The translations under genes were made by a program, and so were the position numbers. DNA of 64,000 nucleotides, from positions 9,383,495-9,447,494 of the forward strand of contig OX393563.1 in the NCBI GenBank assembly GCA_947652115.1. Direction: 5' to 3'. How positions within the stretch are numbered: position 1 is the stretch's first letter; every line of letters starts with the position of its first letter. Below are positions 13,310-25,500 of the stretch, piece after piece. The notes beneath the pieces were generated by a model that saw nothing but the letters and a program-made list of their open reading frames with translations, had not been told where the DNA came from and searched no databases. This DNA comes from Blastomussa wellsi. Its lineage: Eukaryota; Cnidaria; Anthozoa; Scleractinia; Plerogyridae.

Positions 13310-15391
13310 CTCCAAAACTTGTAAGACAGACATTCAAATATGAACAATTCAATTTATTTAAAAATTTTGCTTGTGATTCACCTTAAATTTCACTGAGCTA
13401 CGTAATTATAAACTTGCCAGCAAGTAAACGCTTAATTAACAATCTATTGAGAGCCTTGTAGAAGTTGCATCTACATCAAAGCTACAGTTCTATGCTGTTA
13501 TACCTAAAATCTCATCAATAACAAATCCATATTGTTGGTTCTCCACAAACAGAAAAATATCAGATGTTTTATTATTGAAACTTAGTCATGGGGTGTTAAA
13601 TTTCCACTTTAATCTGAATGCACTTTGCATCAAATAACTGGACAAGTTTTCTTGCTATTTTCACTGCTTTTTGTGAAACTGAGCTAGAATATGCCTCATA
13701 CTTTTGGACTAAAAAATGTTCACAGTCTTCCTTAGCTTCCTTGACTTTTGTTATTGATATGATAAATTGGTATAATCATGCACGACACCTCACTGAGTCT
13801 AATATTTACTATTTATAATAAAGCTATTTTTGTGAGGACCAGCCATGAACACAATTTCCATGAAATTTAAACTTGATCATTGTCAAGTAATTTCTATAAT
13901 ACAACACAACTTAGTTTAAATGTCTCACATTTTGGTAGTCAAGTGCAAAACAACTCTTGATCACTTCCATCATAGAAATGAAATGAAACTCAACACAAAG
14001 CAGTGGCACCAAATTACACCACATTTGCAAAGTTCTTATACCTCGAATGCCTTTTTCAAGTGTTACATTTTTGACAAACTTTCATTATTATGAAAAGAAA
14101 TGTTTGTCTATGCCCAAAAAAAAAACATTAAACACTTAGTAACACAAATATGCAACAAAAGCTTCTTGGAAATTATTTTCAAACGTCTTCCAGCAGAAAC
14201 TGAACCCATGAACTTTTGATCTGTGCATGGAAAGTTATGGCTTCAACCCCTGTTGGGAGAAATTGATAGAAATGCCAAGTAGCTTTTTGGGACTGACTGT
14301 TTCATTGAGCTGTCCCATAAAAATATCCATACCCTTCTCATAGGGGTTTTGGTTTGAGCCCCTCCTCCACCCCCACCCCCCACATCACCCAGAAATTCCT
14401 GTTTAGCAGAATATACTTGATATGAAAGATTAATTAATCAACATGACACGGGTGTGGGATTCACATTAAATTTACTGAGCTGAAAATTTGCTTGATATGT
14501 TTGTTCAAAACATTTTGTTTTCGAGATCCCCACCTCTTTGTAATTTCCAGTTGTCTTTTAAGAGGAGTGTATGGATATTTTCTGGAACATATTGCATTTG
14601 TGTAAGGTGTATCTTCCATTTCCACTTTTTTATCAATGATTAATAATACCCATGTGCGTACCACTACACGTGTACATCTTGCATCTGTTGTTGTAAATTC
14701 CCTCTAACAGTCAGACAAAATGCTAATTTCTGCTTCATCTTGGTTGAAAAATAATCAAATTTCTTTAAGTATTAATCATGCCTTTAGCTCAGTATGAAAT
14801 CAGCATTTCTCATTTACTGGAGTTGACATTTTGTTGACTGGAAAGGGACATCAATGCTTCAGCTGCAGCATCATCATTCCATGGCTGTATGTTGGAAGCA
14901 ACTGCAATGAATGTGCATAAAAAAGAGATAACATCGCAATCATGAACCTCCAATGAATCAATTATTAGGTTAGCATAGACATTCACATGTTCGATCTCAT
15001 CTGCCCCTCTCAGCTTGGACAACTGTGTATACGTATACTGTGTATAAGTAGTCAGTTAAACAGTGAGTCAGCTTGTCAGTGAGTCAGTTGGGGAGTCATT
15101 CAGTTAGCGAGTTAGTCAGTCAGTCATTCACTCGGACAGTAAGTCGTTAAGTCTTCCAGACACTCAGATTTAGAAAGTCAATCAAATTGGTAAGTTTGCC
15201 TTTATTTAGTTTTTCAATGAAGAGAGCCCCGCAAAATCGACAGTACTAATGATTGTTTATGTTACATTTCCTAAGTAGTTGAATAGATCTTTCCCTTTGA
15301 TTACTTGTATGCAGTTTTAAATAATCTGGAGGCCTTGAAAAATACCGCGTAAGACCACTTCATGCACTGATATAAACCCCCAGCAATCCAC
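13310..15391. other. Intergenic, no gene recognised
   Basis: AT-rich sequence with only short ORFs that lack family signatures or believable exon borders. At 15055-15180 there is a degenerate CAGT/GTCA tetranucleotide tract. TTTATT at 15201-15206 reads AATAAA on the minus strand and would suit the DMRT gene's polyadenylation. Confidence 0.5.
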
Positions 15392-17287
15392 TTATGTCCA
15401 AACGGCAGTAAGGAGGAACAGACCAGAGATCAATATACCTGGATAAAATCTGACAGGTGGAATAATGCCTGGATATGGAACAAAGTTTCCCTGCTGTGCT
15501 GCCATATTAACTAATGTTTCAAGGGTAGCCAACAGGTCAAAGTGTCGAGTCTCAAACAGTGTATGTAGGAATATTTGAGAGACATCAGGGAAGAGCCTGG
15601 TTATAATCCACAAACATCTAGCAATCCTGTTAGAATTGGCTGGGGGCCTTCTCGAAGGGGCTATCCTGACCTGACGTGACGGTCCGGGGAGGACTGGGGA
15701 ATTTATGGGTGACAAGAACGCACTTGGGTTCACGGTTTCATCTGAAAAACGAGAATAGAAAATGGGAGTTTAATAATGTGTAGGTTGTTATTTTCACACT
15801 TAAAAGTGAAAATGTTTCAAGAGGTTTCTTGGCTATTCATTCATGAGACATATTGAAAAGTTTAGCCTAAATTTTCAAGTTTGTCAAGTACAATCCTCAA
15901 TCTTCCTCCTTGTTTGGTGCTTTGGTGTTTTTCTATTTTGGTAAACGATTATTTCAAGGCATTACCATAGATCTCATTTATGATGACTACTTAAGTCCCT
16001 TTAACTTGGATTTCTGACAGAAGGAAAAGTATTAAAATACAGTATTCCATTCATCTGCTAGGCGTCTCTACGACACCTGGAAGTATAAAGCTAAACTTTG
16101 CTCGTTTGGAGCATCGTCCACTGAATGAAAATCAAATTCTGTGTGAGCTTTGTCATGCAATCTGTCCTGTATAGGTGGTAGTCAACCATAAATTAAACCA
16201 AGGCCATCCCCTTTTTTCTCCGTTTAGCGTCGTCCGAACGACACAAATTTTCTGAAGTATATAAACTGGCACACTTTTTACTCGTTGGAATTTTTTTGGC
16301 CTTTTTCTCAGGGATGGCCCAATATACGTTTCTTGTACTGTTTCCCGGTCATGGGTTCCAAAGCGAAACGCAAAACCTGTGAAACTCAACAGTGGCATAA
16401 AACAAAGAACGAGAAAATACAACAAAGAACCTCGAAACAACAAGGACCCCCCAATAAGCTTATATAGAATAGAAAAACAATCGCTCAAAAACAAAGAAAA
16501 AAGTCAGGTTTTTAGATCAAGGTAAACCCTTCTGATCGCAGTTGATAATGGTTTCATAGAATTAATTAAGACGTACGATTTCACCATGCATTTTATTTCT
16601 TTCAAAACGCTACTTGGTGAGATACATAGAAGAAACGAACCGCTTCACTCAAACTTTTGACAGTTTAATTACGTCAATTTTGTCCTCAGCGTCCAGGAAA
16701 TGGCTGTATTAAAAAAACTTATTGCCTGAATTGTTTGTACAATTCGGAATACCAGCTAATTCTCCCCGAATCCTGAGAAAAACACGCCGAAATTTTTTGA
16801 TTCAGTTGAAAGTACGGTTCTCTTCTTAATTTCTGTCTTTTCCAGTGGGCAAATTTAATCACGTTAAATTCTAATTCCATGCTCTGTATAAATTTAAAAT
16901 CTGGTTCACATGTAATCGGGAAGAGAATCTAGTTATTATAACATCTTAAGCATTTCTTACCAAGTTAAACCCGTTTCTGTATAAATACTGAATACCTGAA
17001 GAAGCAAAGCTAATGTCGTGTTTTCCCGTTTGCAAAGTTCGGATCTCCATCTCACAGCTAGCGGCGTTTACCAGGGACTGATCGTCCATCTGTCTTCTTA
17101 TGGCAACCTGGGCAGCCATGATTTTTCTTCTCTGAGTAATCAAAACACACTTTTGACACTCGCAATCTTTCCACTTACAAAATCTCTTGTGCCCTTTCAA
17201 TGTGGTCCGAACGCCATGATGTTTGCATCGTGCGCAGAGCGGAGTCTTCTTTGGTGAAAGAAGCATTGATCCCTGTTCCATGGACAT
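15392..17287 (-). CDS. DMRT-family transcription factor (DM domain plus DMA-like motif)
   Basis: Two exons: 17287-16996 and 15741-15392, joined in phase by a GT-AG intron (213 codons plus stop). The first exon carries a full DM zinc module: [20 protein letters not shown], then CECQKC, followed by the [14 protein letters not shown] recognition-helix region. The second carries a DMA-like motif ([20 protein letters not shown] followed by [10 protein letters not shown]), as in the DMRTA/DMRT3 branch. ATG at 17287 is the first in frame; a second ATG two codons later has a better context (ATGG). A possible donor at 15439 leaves the C-terminal end uncertain, since the model used here reads through to a stop at 15392. 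DM proteins bind DNA and act in sexual and neural development in bilaterians; the role here is unknown. The protein is short for the family. Confidence 0.88.
16385..16530. repeat. Dispersed repeat, copy 1 of 2
   Basis: Shares AGAAAAACAA, GCTCAAAA and CAAAGAAAAAAGTCA, in the same order and spacing, with 26641-26770. The second copy has inverted ends (TGTAAGAACCT / AGGTTCTTACA). This copy lies in the DMRT intron and has lost its left end. Confidence 0.5.
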
Positions 17288-17399
17288 AATTAAGAGCCTA
17301 CTTGACGATTGTGTTCGAATCTGATTTAAAGAATGATCGGTTTGATTTAAGCACTTCAAGGCTGAAGTTACTAAGCGTCAAATTCCCCCTTTACTATCG

Positions 17400-18344
17400 G
17401 TAGCGAAAAACTTGCCACAATGTTACGTTCGATCATGAGATCAGTGCTACCAAGTGCCAGAAAGGGCGCGAAATTGTAACCCTTTTCCCGCCAAATGCGT
17501 CCAACATACAAGATCATAGTTAGCGGGATTTTTGCTTAGTTTTTAAATCAACCACAGTAGATCTATAAATTACTGCTTTCAGATTTTTAAATTCTTTTCT
17601 TCAAGATAATGTAAACGCTTACAAAATAATGACGGGAAACTCCATTTACATACAATTCTCGTTATAACTGGAATAAGATGGTTCTGTGACGAGCACAGAT
17701 GACAAAAGCGAACTGTGAAAGTTAATATGGATTTGAGATTGAGCTTAGTGTGGTCTAGTGTCTACACAACAAGAACCAACAAGAGAATTGGTAAAAGCAG
17801 AGTAATAACTCCTAAGATTGAATACGTCGATATCATAAAACGCGGGTTTGATAAAGTGTTTCGGATCTCGGCCGGAATCTTCTCATAGAAGACCATATAA
17901 CCTTTCTGTTCATGCAAAGCATGACAGTTTACAAATCAGGTTATTACCACAAGGAAAATGCGTGTAAACGTACCCTACGAGACACATATCCCCTGTAGCA
18001 CAACCGATTCTAGTCGAGAAAACGCGTTTTTCAAAGTTTTGGCGCGTTCGGGTTTGTGCCCACCATCTTGGGCGCCGCCCAAGGGCCAGTTGACCTGAGA
18101 CGGCAAAATGTGTTTGAGTAAAAACCCCGAATTTTAGACTTCTCGTACTGGCCAAATTCAGACTCGCGAAACAATAAAACTTGTTGTTCATTCAAAGTTT
18201 TGCTGTTCTGGCTCTACACACTCTCACTCAACCACCAGACAAATACACCTTTTTGTTATACAGTTTATTGATCTTTATTACATGACAAATGGCCTTTTGA
18301 AAATCCCTTAAATATTTTCTACGTTTTTGATAGTTTTTTTCAAG
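17400..18344. other. Intergenic, no gene recognised
   Basis: Sequence between the 5' side of DMRT and the 3' end of DCTN3. No ORF with family signatures is seen. TTTATT motifs near 18260-18285 read as AATAAA on the minus strand and fit DCTN3 polyadenylation. The DMRT promoter should lie at the left part. Confidence 0.5.
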
Positions 18345-21300
18345 CTAATCAGCTTGTTCAACTTCCATTGCTTGTTCAATTTGAGTAAGCATACTGTCCC
18401 ATTGAACAAACTGTTTGGATAGAAGATTTATCTGTAAGAAACGATTAAGGCATATAATATCACAGGCCTCTCGCTTCCAAGATGAATTGCTAAAAAAAGT
18501 GAGCAAATCGACTTTCTTTAATGATTGTAGCAAAAACCAGTCTTTTGATTGATAAACATGCAGTCCTCTTATTCTCAATCAAACTGGAATAATTTGTGAA
18601 ATGTTGGTTCAGGGGAGGGGGGAAACCTGGGGAGAACCCACAACAAACTCAAATTACACACAATGCCGGGAAATTCTGCCAATTTGTCTTGCTGCTCAAA
18701 ACATCTGAGTTGCCCCAATTGTTTTTTTTTTGCGGGGGGGGGGGGGGGGGGGGGGGTGGGGCTGCATACTGGCTCCCCCAATAAGTTGGTTAATATTGTT
18801 TCAACCTCTTTCATTGAAAAAGCAAATGATTGATATCATTTGATAAATCAAAGGATACAATGTTATTGTATGCTGTTAAAAGATTGTGTAACCTCTCATC
18901 AGCTGCAGTAAATTCGTTCTGCAACAAAACAAAGCACCAATTAATCATATATACAGGCTTGTGCAATATTCAATGATCAAATCATCATTGAATAGCTTGT
19001 TCTTTTTTTAATATACTTTTGTTGTAATTGTTGCTTCACTTGTGACAGCAAATGTGTATCAATTAATCAACTCTCTCTAAGACGGACACCATTAGCACCA
19101 GCACCACGTTAGACACACTAAAATGGCTGAAAATCAGTCTGCAGGGAACAACACCAGTTGAGAGTAAGAAATAAAGAGTTGATGGCACATTAAAGAGATG
19201 TAAAGGTACAAGTACTAAGCCATTTTAAAAAGAAAATGGTATAAAGTGTTCAGTTTTGGTGGTGGTAACTGAGTCACAATTTACACGGGATAAATATTAT
19301 TACAGTCTTTCCCGTAAAACCGTGAACATCAGAAATGTATATGGAATGTTGTTGTGTTACAAGAAAAAAGCCAATCAGGTGTGAGAAAACTAAACTGCAA
19401 ACACCAACAGTAATTAGTTTGTGGTTTTGAGGTTTGTTAGCGTGTCCTGAACCTTGCTGTGATTGGTCACCACATAATCAACATTCCTGAAATATTTCAG
19501 GTGTTCACGGTTTTACGGGAAAGACTGTAATATTATTACACATAATTACCTTCTGCTGGATATGAAATTCTACCAGTGGTTGTATTTTGGCAGACCAGGT
19601 TGGTAAATCTATTTTGATGTAAACAAGAAAGATAAGAAACTAATGATGTAACTAAAATAAATGAACTGGAAACAGCAAGTTGGCAAATTTAAACTTCTAC
19701 AAACCTTTGAGTGGCTCTGTGGTGACAACCTTTTTCAAATCTTCAACTTGTCGAAGCTGTTCCGCACATGACCTCAGTTGGTTTTCATCTGATAGGATGT
19801 CAGCTAGATTTTAGTACATAATACCCATCACGTAAAGTTGGTTCACTAACACTGAGCCCCAAGGTTGTTAGACTCAGAGGTTTATGCAGAAAGAAGAAGA
19901 TACAATATTGCTACTTCTGAACATGAGATGGCAGAGTATGTTGCACTTCATGTTGTGTATGTGAGAGAGATTACTTGAAGCAAATATGAAATTCGTAAAG
20001 TAAGTAACATACTTTACAATGATTACTGTATTCTCACCTGCAATGATTATGTCAGCTTTAGCATCATCTGTAAGTGAGGCATCTTCTAAAAACTCTGGTG
20101 AGAGAAATTTCTCCAGCTCTTTCACTGATGAAATAGAAACGAAAGTTAGTTGTCAATGTGCAATTTGCTTAAGCTGGTGCATAGCCTACATTCCAGAGAC
20201 ACGAAGCAGCTAGATACATTGCTTCCCTTCTTCCCTCCCTGAGTGGGATGCTAGTACAACACCAGGTTACCCCCAGCATTTTGTCAGGTTGCTTTGTCAG
20301 TTTGCCAGTATCCAGTTATTATACTCCTCAGTGCCCAAGAACATTATGCAATAAGGTGAAGAAAAATTCAGTAAATCTTTGATGTGATGGAAGTAATATA
20401 TCATCACATTTCCAAATACAGAAGAGAGTTGAAAATACCTTGCGTAGCAGGGTATTTTTGTCAATTTAATTTTCTTTCAGTTATTCCATCTTACCACGTG
20501 AATTTTAAAATCTTCGCTTCAGTCTTGAGACCTTTGAAATTCCCACAGAGGGGCTCACAGTTGTACATGGTCATCTGGAAATGTTTCATTGTGTCCAAAG
20601 CAACAAGTACAATATATAAATATATTCTTACTACTAATATAAATACCTTTTTTCCATACTGCTGCTATTCTGGTATATTTAGAACCAATTTTATTAAGAT
20701 TTTTCTGAACATTGTTCAAAGTTCCCAAACACTGCAACAAAAAAAGATAAAGTGCAAGAAGGATGAATTATCTGAGTGTCAATGAACTAGCTTTTTCTGA
20801 GGGATCAACCCCAGTCTTGGGTTTTCTTTCTTTCTGTGCTTGACCTGAACAAACATCATAGTTGGAAGCCATTCATACAGTAAAATGCCAGTTCTCATCA
20901 TACCTCTTATAAGCCTTCCCAGTGAGAGTTATATAATATTATACGCTTAAGTCTAGTTCACACGTGCGATGCAAATGCAAATGCAAAAGCAAACGCAAGG
21001 AAACATGCATGTGAACCAGGGCAATGCAAATGCAAACGCAAGTGCAAATGCAAACGCAAGGAATTGGAAAATTTTCATTCCCTTGCATTTGAGTTTCACA
21101 CATGTGAACCGAGCTCAATGCAAATGCAAGCGCAAACACAAGGTGAAAAACTCAGCGTCATCCGCCATCTTGGAAAATAACTTCACCTGCGCCTGCGTAT
21201 CTTACGTTCCTTGCATTTGCGTTCTATGTGTGGACATAGCTTGCATTTGCATTTGCGTCACACGTGTCAACCAGGCTTTATTTTTCAGCTTCAACAAATT

Positions 21301-22442
21301 CCAGTGATGACCCCCAACCAGAACATTGTACTTCAAATAGAAATAGAAAAAAGAATAATTCTGCAGGTGGAGTGCAGATCATCAAAACACTTGACGAGAA
21401 CAGATTTCTTTTAGTTAATATAATTTCTTTTAGTTAATACCCATTTATCAGATTCTTAATGTCATTTGCATTAAATTTTGTGGTATGTATATAAATTTAT
21501 AGGAAACTGAGTTTTTTTCCATCATGCTACCATATACATTATTAGGAAAGCTTAACTACATTGAGTATTCTATAATTGCTCCAAATTTAACTGACAACCA
21601 TCTGTAGATGAACAAAGCAGGGCCTGAACAATTGACTGAAATCCATGATTGGAAATCCAATTGATCAATCGATGCACATTAGTTAATTGTTATCGACTGG
21701 TATTGGCCAATCAATGAGCAATTGACAATCACATGGAAGTGATTTGTGTTTATCGATTATCATTGATGGGAAAAAAAATTTTCCTCCACAAAATACTTTA
21801 ATCGCTTTCAGTTTGTGCATTAGGAGAGTGACAAACATAGATCTTAGATTGCGAACTCTTTATTTATACATGGTTGAAACTTTTTACAGTTCTAGCATCC
21901 ATATGAGCAGTTAATTTCCGTGTGAAAAATTTAATCTCCTAACGTTAGCATTTGTTGTTGTTTATGAACGTTAATATCTTTGAAAACCATAACTAGATTG
22001 AACATATTAAAGTGCCACTAGTAAACCAAAGACTGCTGATTGATTACCTTTGATAATTACTAAAAGGATCACTGCTATTTAATTGGAATCGATTTTCGAT
22101 GATTTTTGATAATCGATGAGAATCGAAAATCGCAGAAAATTTCGCGTTCGATTGCTCATCGAAGATCAATATAAATCGATTAATCGTTATCGATTTTCAT
22201 CGATCGTTATTGATTTCCATCGATCATCGAACAAAGATAGCTGTACTTGCTTATAAGAATGCTAAGAATCAATGCACTTTTGGCATGAAACTACGACCAG
22301 TACAAATTAGTATAGTTACCGATGAACCCTTTAAATTTAGGAAATCTTCTTCACTGGTTAGTATTCGTCTTTCGAGCTCTGATATTCGTTTCTCAAGAAC
22401 ATCGAGAGCCGCTCCTTTTTCTTTGGCAGCAATCGCAGCCAT
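18345..22442 (-). CDS. DCTN3: Dynactin subunit 3 (p24/p22)
   Basis: A small coiled-coil subunit of the dynactin shoulder, which links the dynein motor to cargo. Seven exons on the minus strand: 22442-22320, 20731-20647, 20124-20038, 19788-19705, 19608-19550, 18918-18859, 18431-18345. All have GT-AG borders, and the phases sum to 195 codons including stop (194 residues; the human protein has 186). The diagnostic C-terminus is NLLSKQFVQWDSMLTQIEQA. The first exon is a heptad-rich helix (ALDVLEKRISELERRI), and middle exons match the family at NVQKNLNKIG, KELEKFLSPEFLED and VEFHIQQK. The start ATG lies 132 bp from the divergent photolyase start, so a shared promoter is likely. Introns hold a MITE (19301-19529), an octamer-rich repeat (20950-21277) and an old SINE fragment (about 20220-20360). 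Confidence 0.93.
18736..18757. repeat. Poly-G tract
   Basis: A run of about 21 G broken by one T, in the last DCTN3 intron. Similar G runs occur at 24908-24924 and 59745-59756. Their length is likely to be unstable and prone to sequencing error. Confidence 0.85.
19301..19529. mobile_element. MITE with 27-bp TIR and 7-bp target duplication
   Basis: TACAGTCTTTCCCGTAAAAC opens the element and its inverse closes it; the TIR is about 27 bp. ATATTAT flanks both sides exactly (19294-19300 and 19530-19536). It is 229 bp long, non-coding, and sits 13 bp from the donor of DCTN3 exon 5. Confidence 0.8.
20220..20360 (-). mobile_element. Degenerate SINE fragment
   Basis: Reverse-strand remnant of the window's SINE family. 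GGGATGCTAGT, GGTTACCCCCAGCA and CCCAAGAACATTATGCAAT match the inverse of the family body. The pol III boxes are missing. Confidence 0.5.
20950..21277. mobile_element. Inverted-repeat element full of ATGCAAAT motifs
   Basis: The left end (GTTCACACGTGCGATGCAAA) and the inverse of the right end (GTTGACACGTGTGACGCAAA) form terminal inverted repeats. Inside, GCAAATGC/GCAAACGC words recur on both strands, with extra copies of GTGAACC...AATGCAAATGCAA. It lies in DCTN3 intron 1. It looks like a non-autonomous transposon whose ends have expanded as short tandem words. Confidence 0.6.
21600..22230. repeat. ATCGAT-rich region
   Basis: Many short variants of ATCGAT, TCGATTA and TTGATCG cluster at 21620-21760 and 22080-22230, within DCTN3 intron 1. 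The two clusters could be ends of one degenerate element, but exact boundaries could not be set. Confidence 0.4.
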
Positions 22443-22574
22443 TTTGTTTGTATTGACTGTACTGTATTGACGCCCGCAAGGGGAAAGCGGTGATTGAGAT
22501 GGCCCTGGGGACGAGGTTGATTGCGTTTGTCATGTAAATCTCATCAATTGATCTTGTTACGTAACCCACAGAAA
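22443..22574. promoter_or_regulatory. Probable bidirectional promoter, DCTN3 / (6-4) photolyase
   Basis: Only 132 bp separate the two divergent start codons, so both transcription starts must lie in this space or within the short leaders. No TATA box is evident. The stretch 22490-22515 (GGCCCTGGGGACGAGGTTG) resembles a motif repeated at 40980-41030, so part of the region may derive from a repeat. Confidence 0.55.
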
Positions 22575-25500
22575 ATGGCGACGAAGTCATCACAGAGAGT
22601 TCATCACACCATTCACTGGTTTCGTAAAGGCCTCCGGCTGCATGATAACCAATCTCTTAAGGAAGCATGCGAAACAAGTTTGACACTTAGGCCGGTTTAT
22701 TTCATTGACCCAGATTACCTAAAACATGGAAACATGGGATTCAATCGTTGGCGATTTCTGATTGAATCACTTGACGACCTGGACAACAGTTTGAAGATCT
22801 TGGGGTCCAGGTGAGAAAATATGGCAAGTTCTTTCTGAACACCATATTGTTTGTGTGTCTTTTTTTATATATAATACGTCGCAAAAAAGCTGTTTAGCAA
22901 TATACAGCTAGGGACAGCGCGTCTCCCCACAGGCGGCCCATACGTCGTATGTGATTTGCGTGACATTATGTAAGAGAATATGTCAGAAAAGTTCGAAAAT
23001 TGCCCTAAATTCTACGTGTGGAAAAGAATGAAAATAAAATGACTTTGGGACAATTTGTGAACTTTTCTCATATATTCTCTTACATAATGTCACGTAAATC
23101 ACATACAATGTATGGGCTGCCTGTGGTCTCCCAGAGTCTTATGCCCAGGCCAAACGAAGGTGGGAGTTGATCCCCAGAGGCCGCGATCCTTTTGGTTAGC
23201 ACCAACAATCGAGACCTCTGGGAAGGTCCAACACCGGAAGTCCGTGATTCCCAGACTTCCCATCACTCTGCACATGCATAAAGTCAAGTCTGACAAATCT
23301 GATTGGCTGAGAGTACGAAACAAATTCTCTGCACATGTTCAGAATATTGAACCTGGCCAGAGGTCACATTTCTTGTGGTGACCAGAAGGAGCACAACCTC
23401 TGGGGACGAGAATGTTGGCCTGAAACTCTCTCGCGACTCTCATGCACTCTCGCTGAGGTTTGAGGATTCTCAAAGTTTTCATGACAGTCGATGAGAGTTT
23501 TCTCTTGTTTGGCATTAGTTGATAATAGTTTATGAGAGTTGACTGAAACTCTCATGAGAGTCAAGTAGCTCTCATCAACTCTTGCCCTTGTTTGGCCTGG
23601 GCTTTAGATCACTTTCTATCAAAGTATAAAAAGAACAGAAAAGGTGATATCATACAAGAAGACAGGTGGAGGCGAAGTTCAAACACATGACAAGCATGTT
23701 CGATAACCACTAGACCACCAGCACACTGGCTGAGGTTTTCATTGAAATGTTTTTAGTATGTATAGTGTAAGTTACCCTTACATATTATTAATAGCTAGCC
23801 ATAAACAGGCCAACTAGAGTGCTGTAAACAGGCTAACCGGAATTATATATTTAGTCTATAAACAGGCTAACTGGAGTGAAGTAAACAGGCTAACCAGAGT
23901 TCTGTAAATAGGCTAACTGATATGCTGGTAAATAGTTCATTTCCTAGTGCCTTTGGAGCTTGGGTGATGTGCTGTCTCTAGTCACTTTTTGTTCATATCC
24001 AATAATTGCATCTTTTTCATGTATACATACAATAGATTATTCGTTGTTCGAGGGAAGCCTGAATTAGAATTACCAAGATTGTTCAAAGCATGGAGGATCA
24101 CCAAATTGACATTTGAATTTGATCACGAACCAGAAGGAAGACAGAGAGATTCAAAGATTTGTGAACTTGCTTTGAAAGCTGGAATTGAAGTAGAAACAAG
24201 AATCTGTCATTCACTTTATGATTTAGACAAGTAAGTGACAAGCTTAAAAGGTAAAGGTTAAGTTTGTGTGTGAACCTAGTGGCTCTTCAGGCTTGAACTT
24301 ATACCGGTTTCCTTAGCATGAAGGGACCAGCTTTCGTTCTACTCCTCCCTGGATGGGATGCTAGTCCATTGCAGGGTTACCCCCCATTCTCGTCCCCAGA
24401 ACCACTTGTCCCTCTTAGCTGGCTGGGCCTGTGCACGAGGAACAAGTGGCTCTGAGGACACATGATTCGATTGGACTCCCTTTGTTTGGTTTCAGCCAAT
24501 CGAATCATGTGTCCCCAGAGCCACTTGTTCCTTGTACACAGGCCCAGCTGGCTAAGAGGGACAAGTGGCTCTGAGGACGAGAATGGGTGTGATTGGACTC
24601 CCTTTGTTTGGTTTCAGCCAATCGAATCATGTGTCCCCAGAGCCACTTTTTACTCATGCACAGGCCCAGCTGGCTAAGAGGGACAAGTGGCTCTGGTGAA
24701 GAGAATGGGTTACCCCTCAGTATTAAATTTGCCAATACCTATTAAATACACCTGGATGTAGAAAGGCACCATGATAATGAAATGTCTTACGTATGAACAC
24801 AGCATGGTGCTGGAGCCAAATTGCAGTGCACTAACCGTAAGACCACCATTCCTGCCAAGTGACAAGCTTATCTATGTTTTCTTTTACCTGTAAATAAGTA
24901 AGGTGACGGGGGGGGGGGGGGGGGAAGGGTTGGTGAAGGTAGTCTTCTGCAAAGTGCACATTGCTCACAAGGCTAACTTTTGTCGGCCATTCTTGTACTC
25001 ATAAAGAAAAATACTGTGCTCGTGCAAATACTTGCAAAGACCATTCAATACCCATTATTGACAAATTTGATTAGAAACACATTTTGGAATTATTTTAGAG
25101 TAGAAAATATATCTTGAAAAGGTGTCTCGCAACAGGTCAATGCCATGAAATTACCTCAGTCTCCACCTCCTCCTCCTACATCGAATGAAAACCACATTTC
25201 TTAAAATATTATTATTACTTGATTTACCTTTAATTTAAAAAACTCTAACTCAGGATCATCGAAGGAAGTGGTGGAACAGCTCCCTTAACATACAAGAAGT
25301 TTTGCTCTGTGGTTTCATCAATGGGGTCACCTTTAAAGCCAGTTCCTGTTGTGGACAAGACAACATTTGATGGCTGTTCTACTCCAGTGAGTGATGATTA
25401 TACATACCAGCCACCAGCACTAGAAGAACTTGGAATTGAAATGCCTGAAGAAGCTAGCAGTGTCCTTTTTCCTGGCGGTGAAACAGAGGCTTTAAGACGG

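Noticed and set aside
16153..16494. 113-codon minus-strand frame in the DMRT intron
   Set aside because: It overlaps a dispersed repeat also found in the photolyase intron and shows no family signature.
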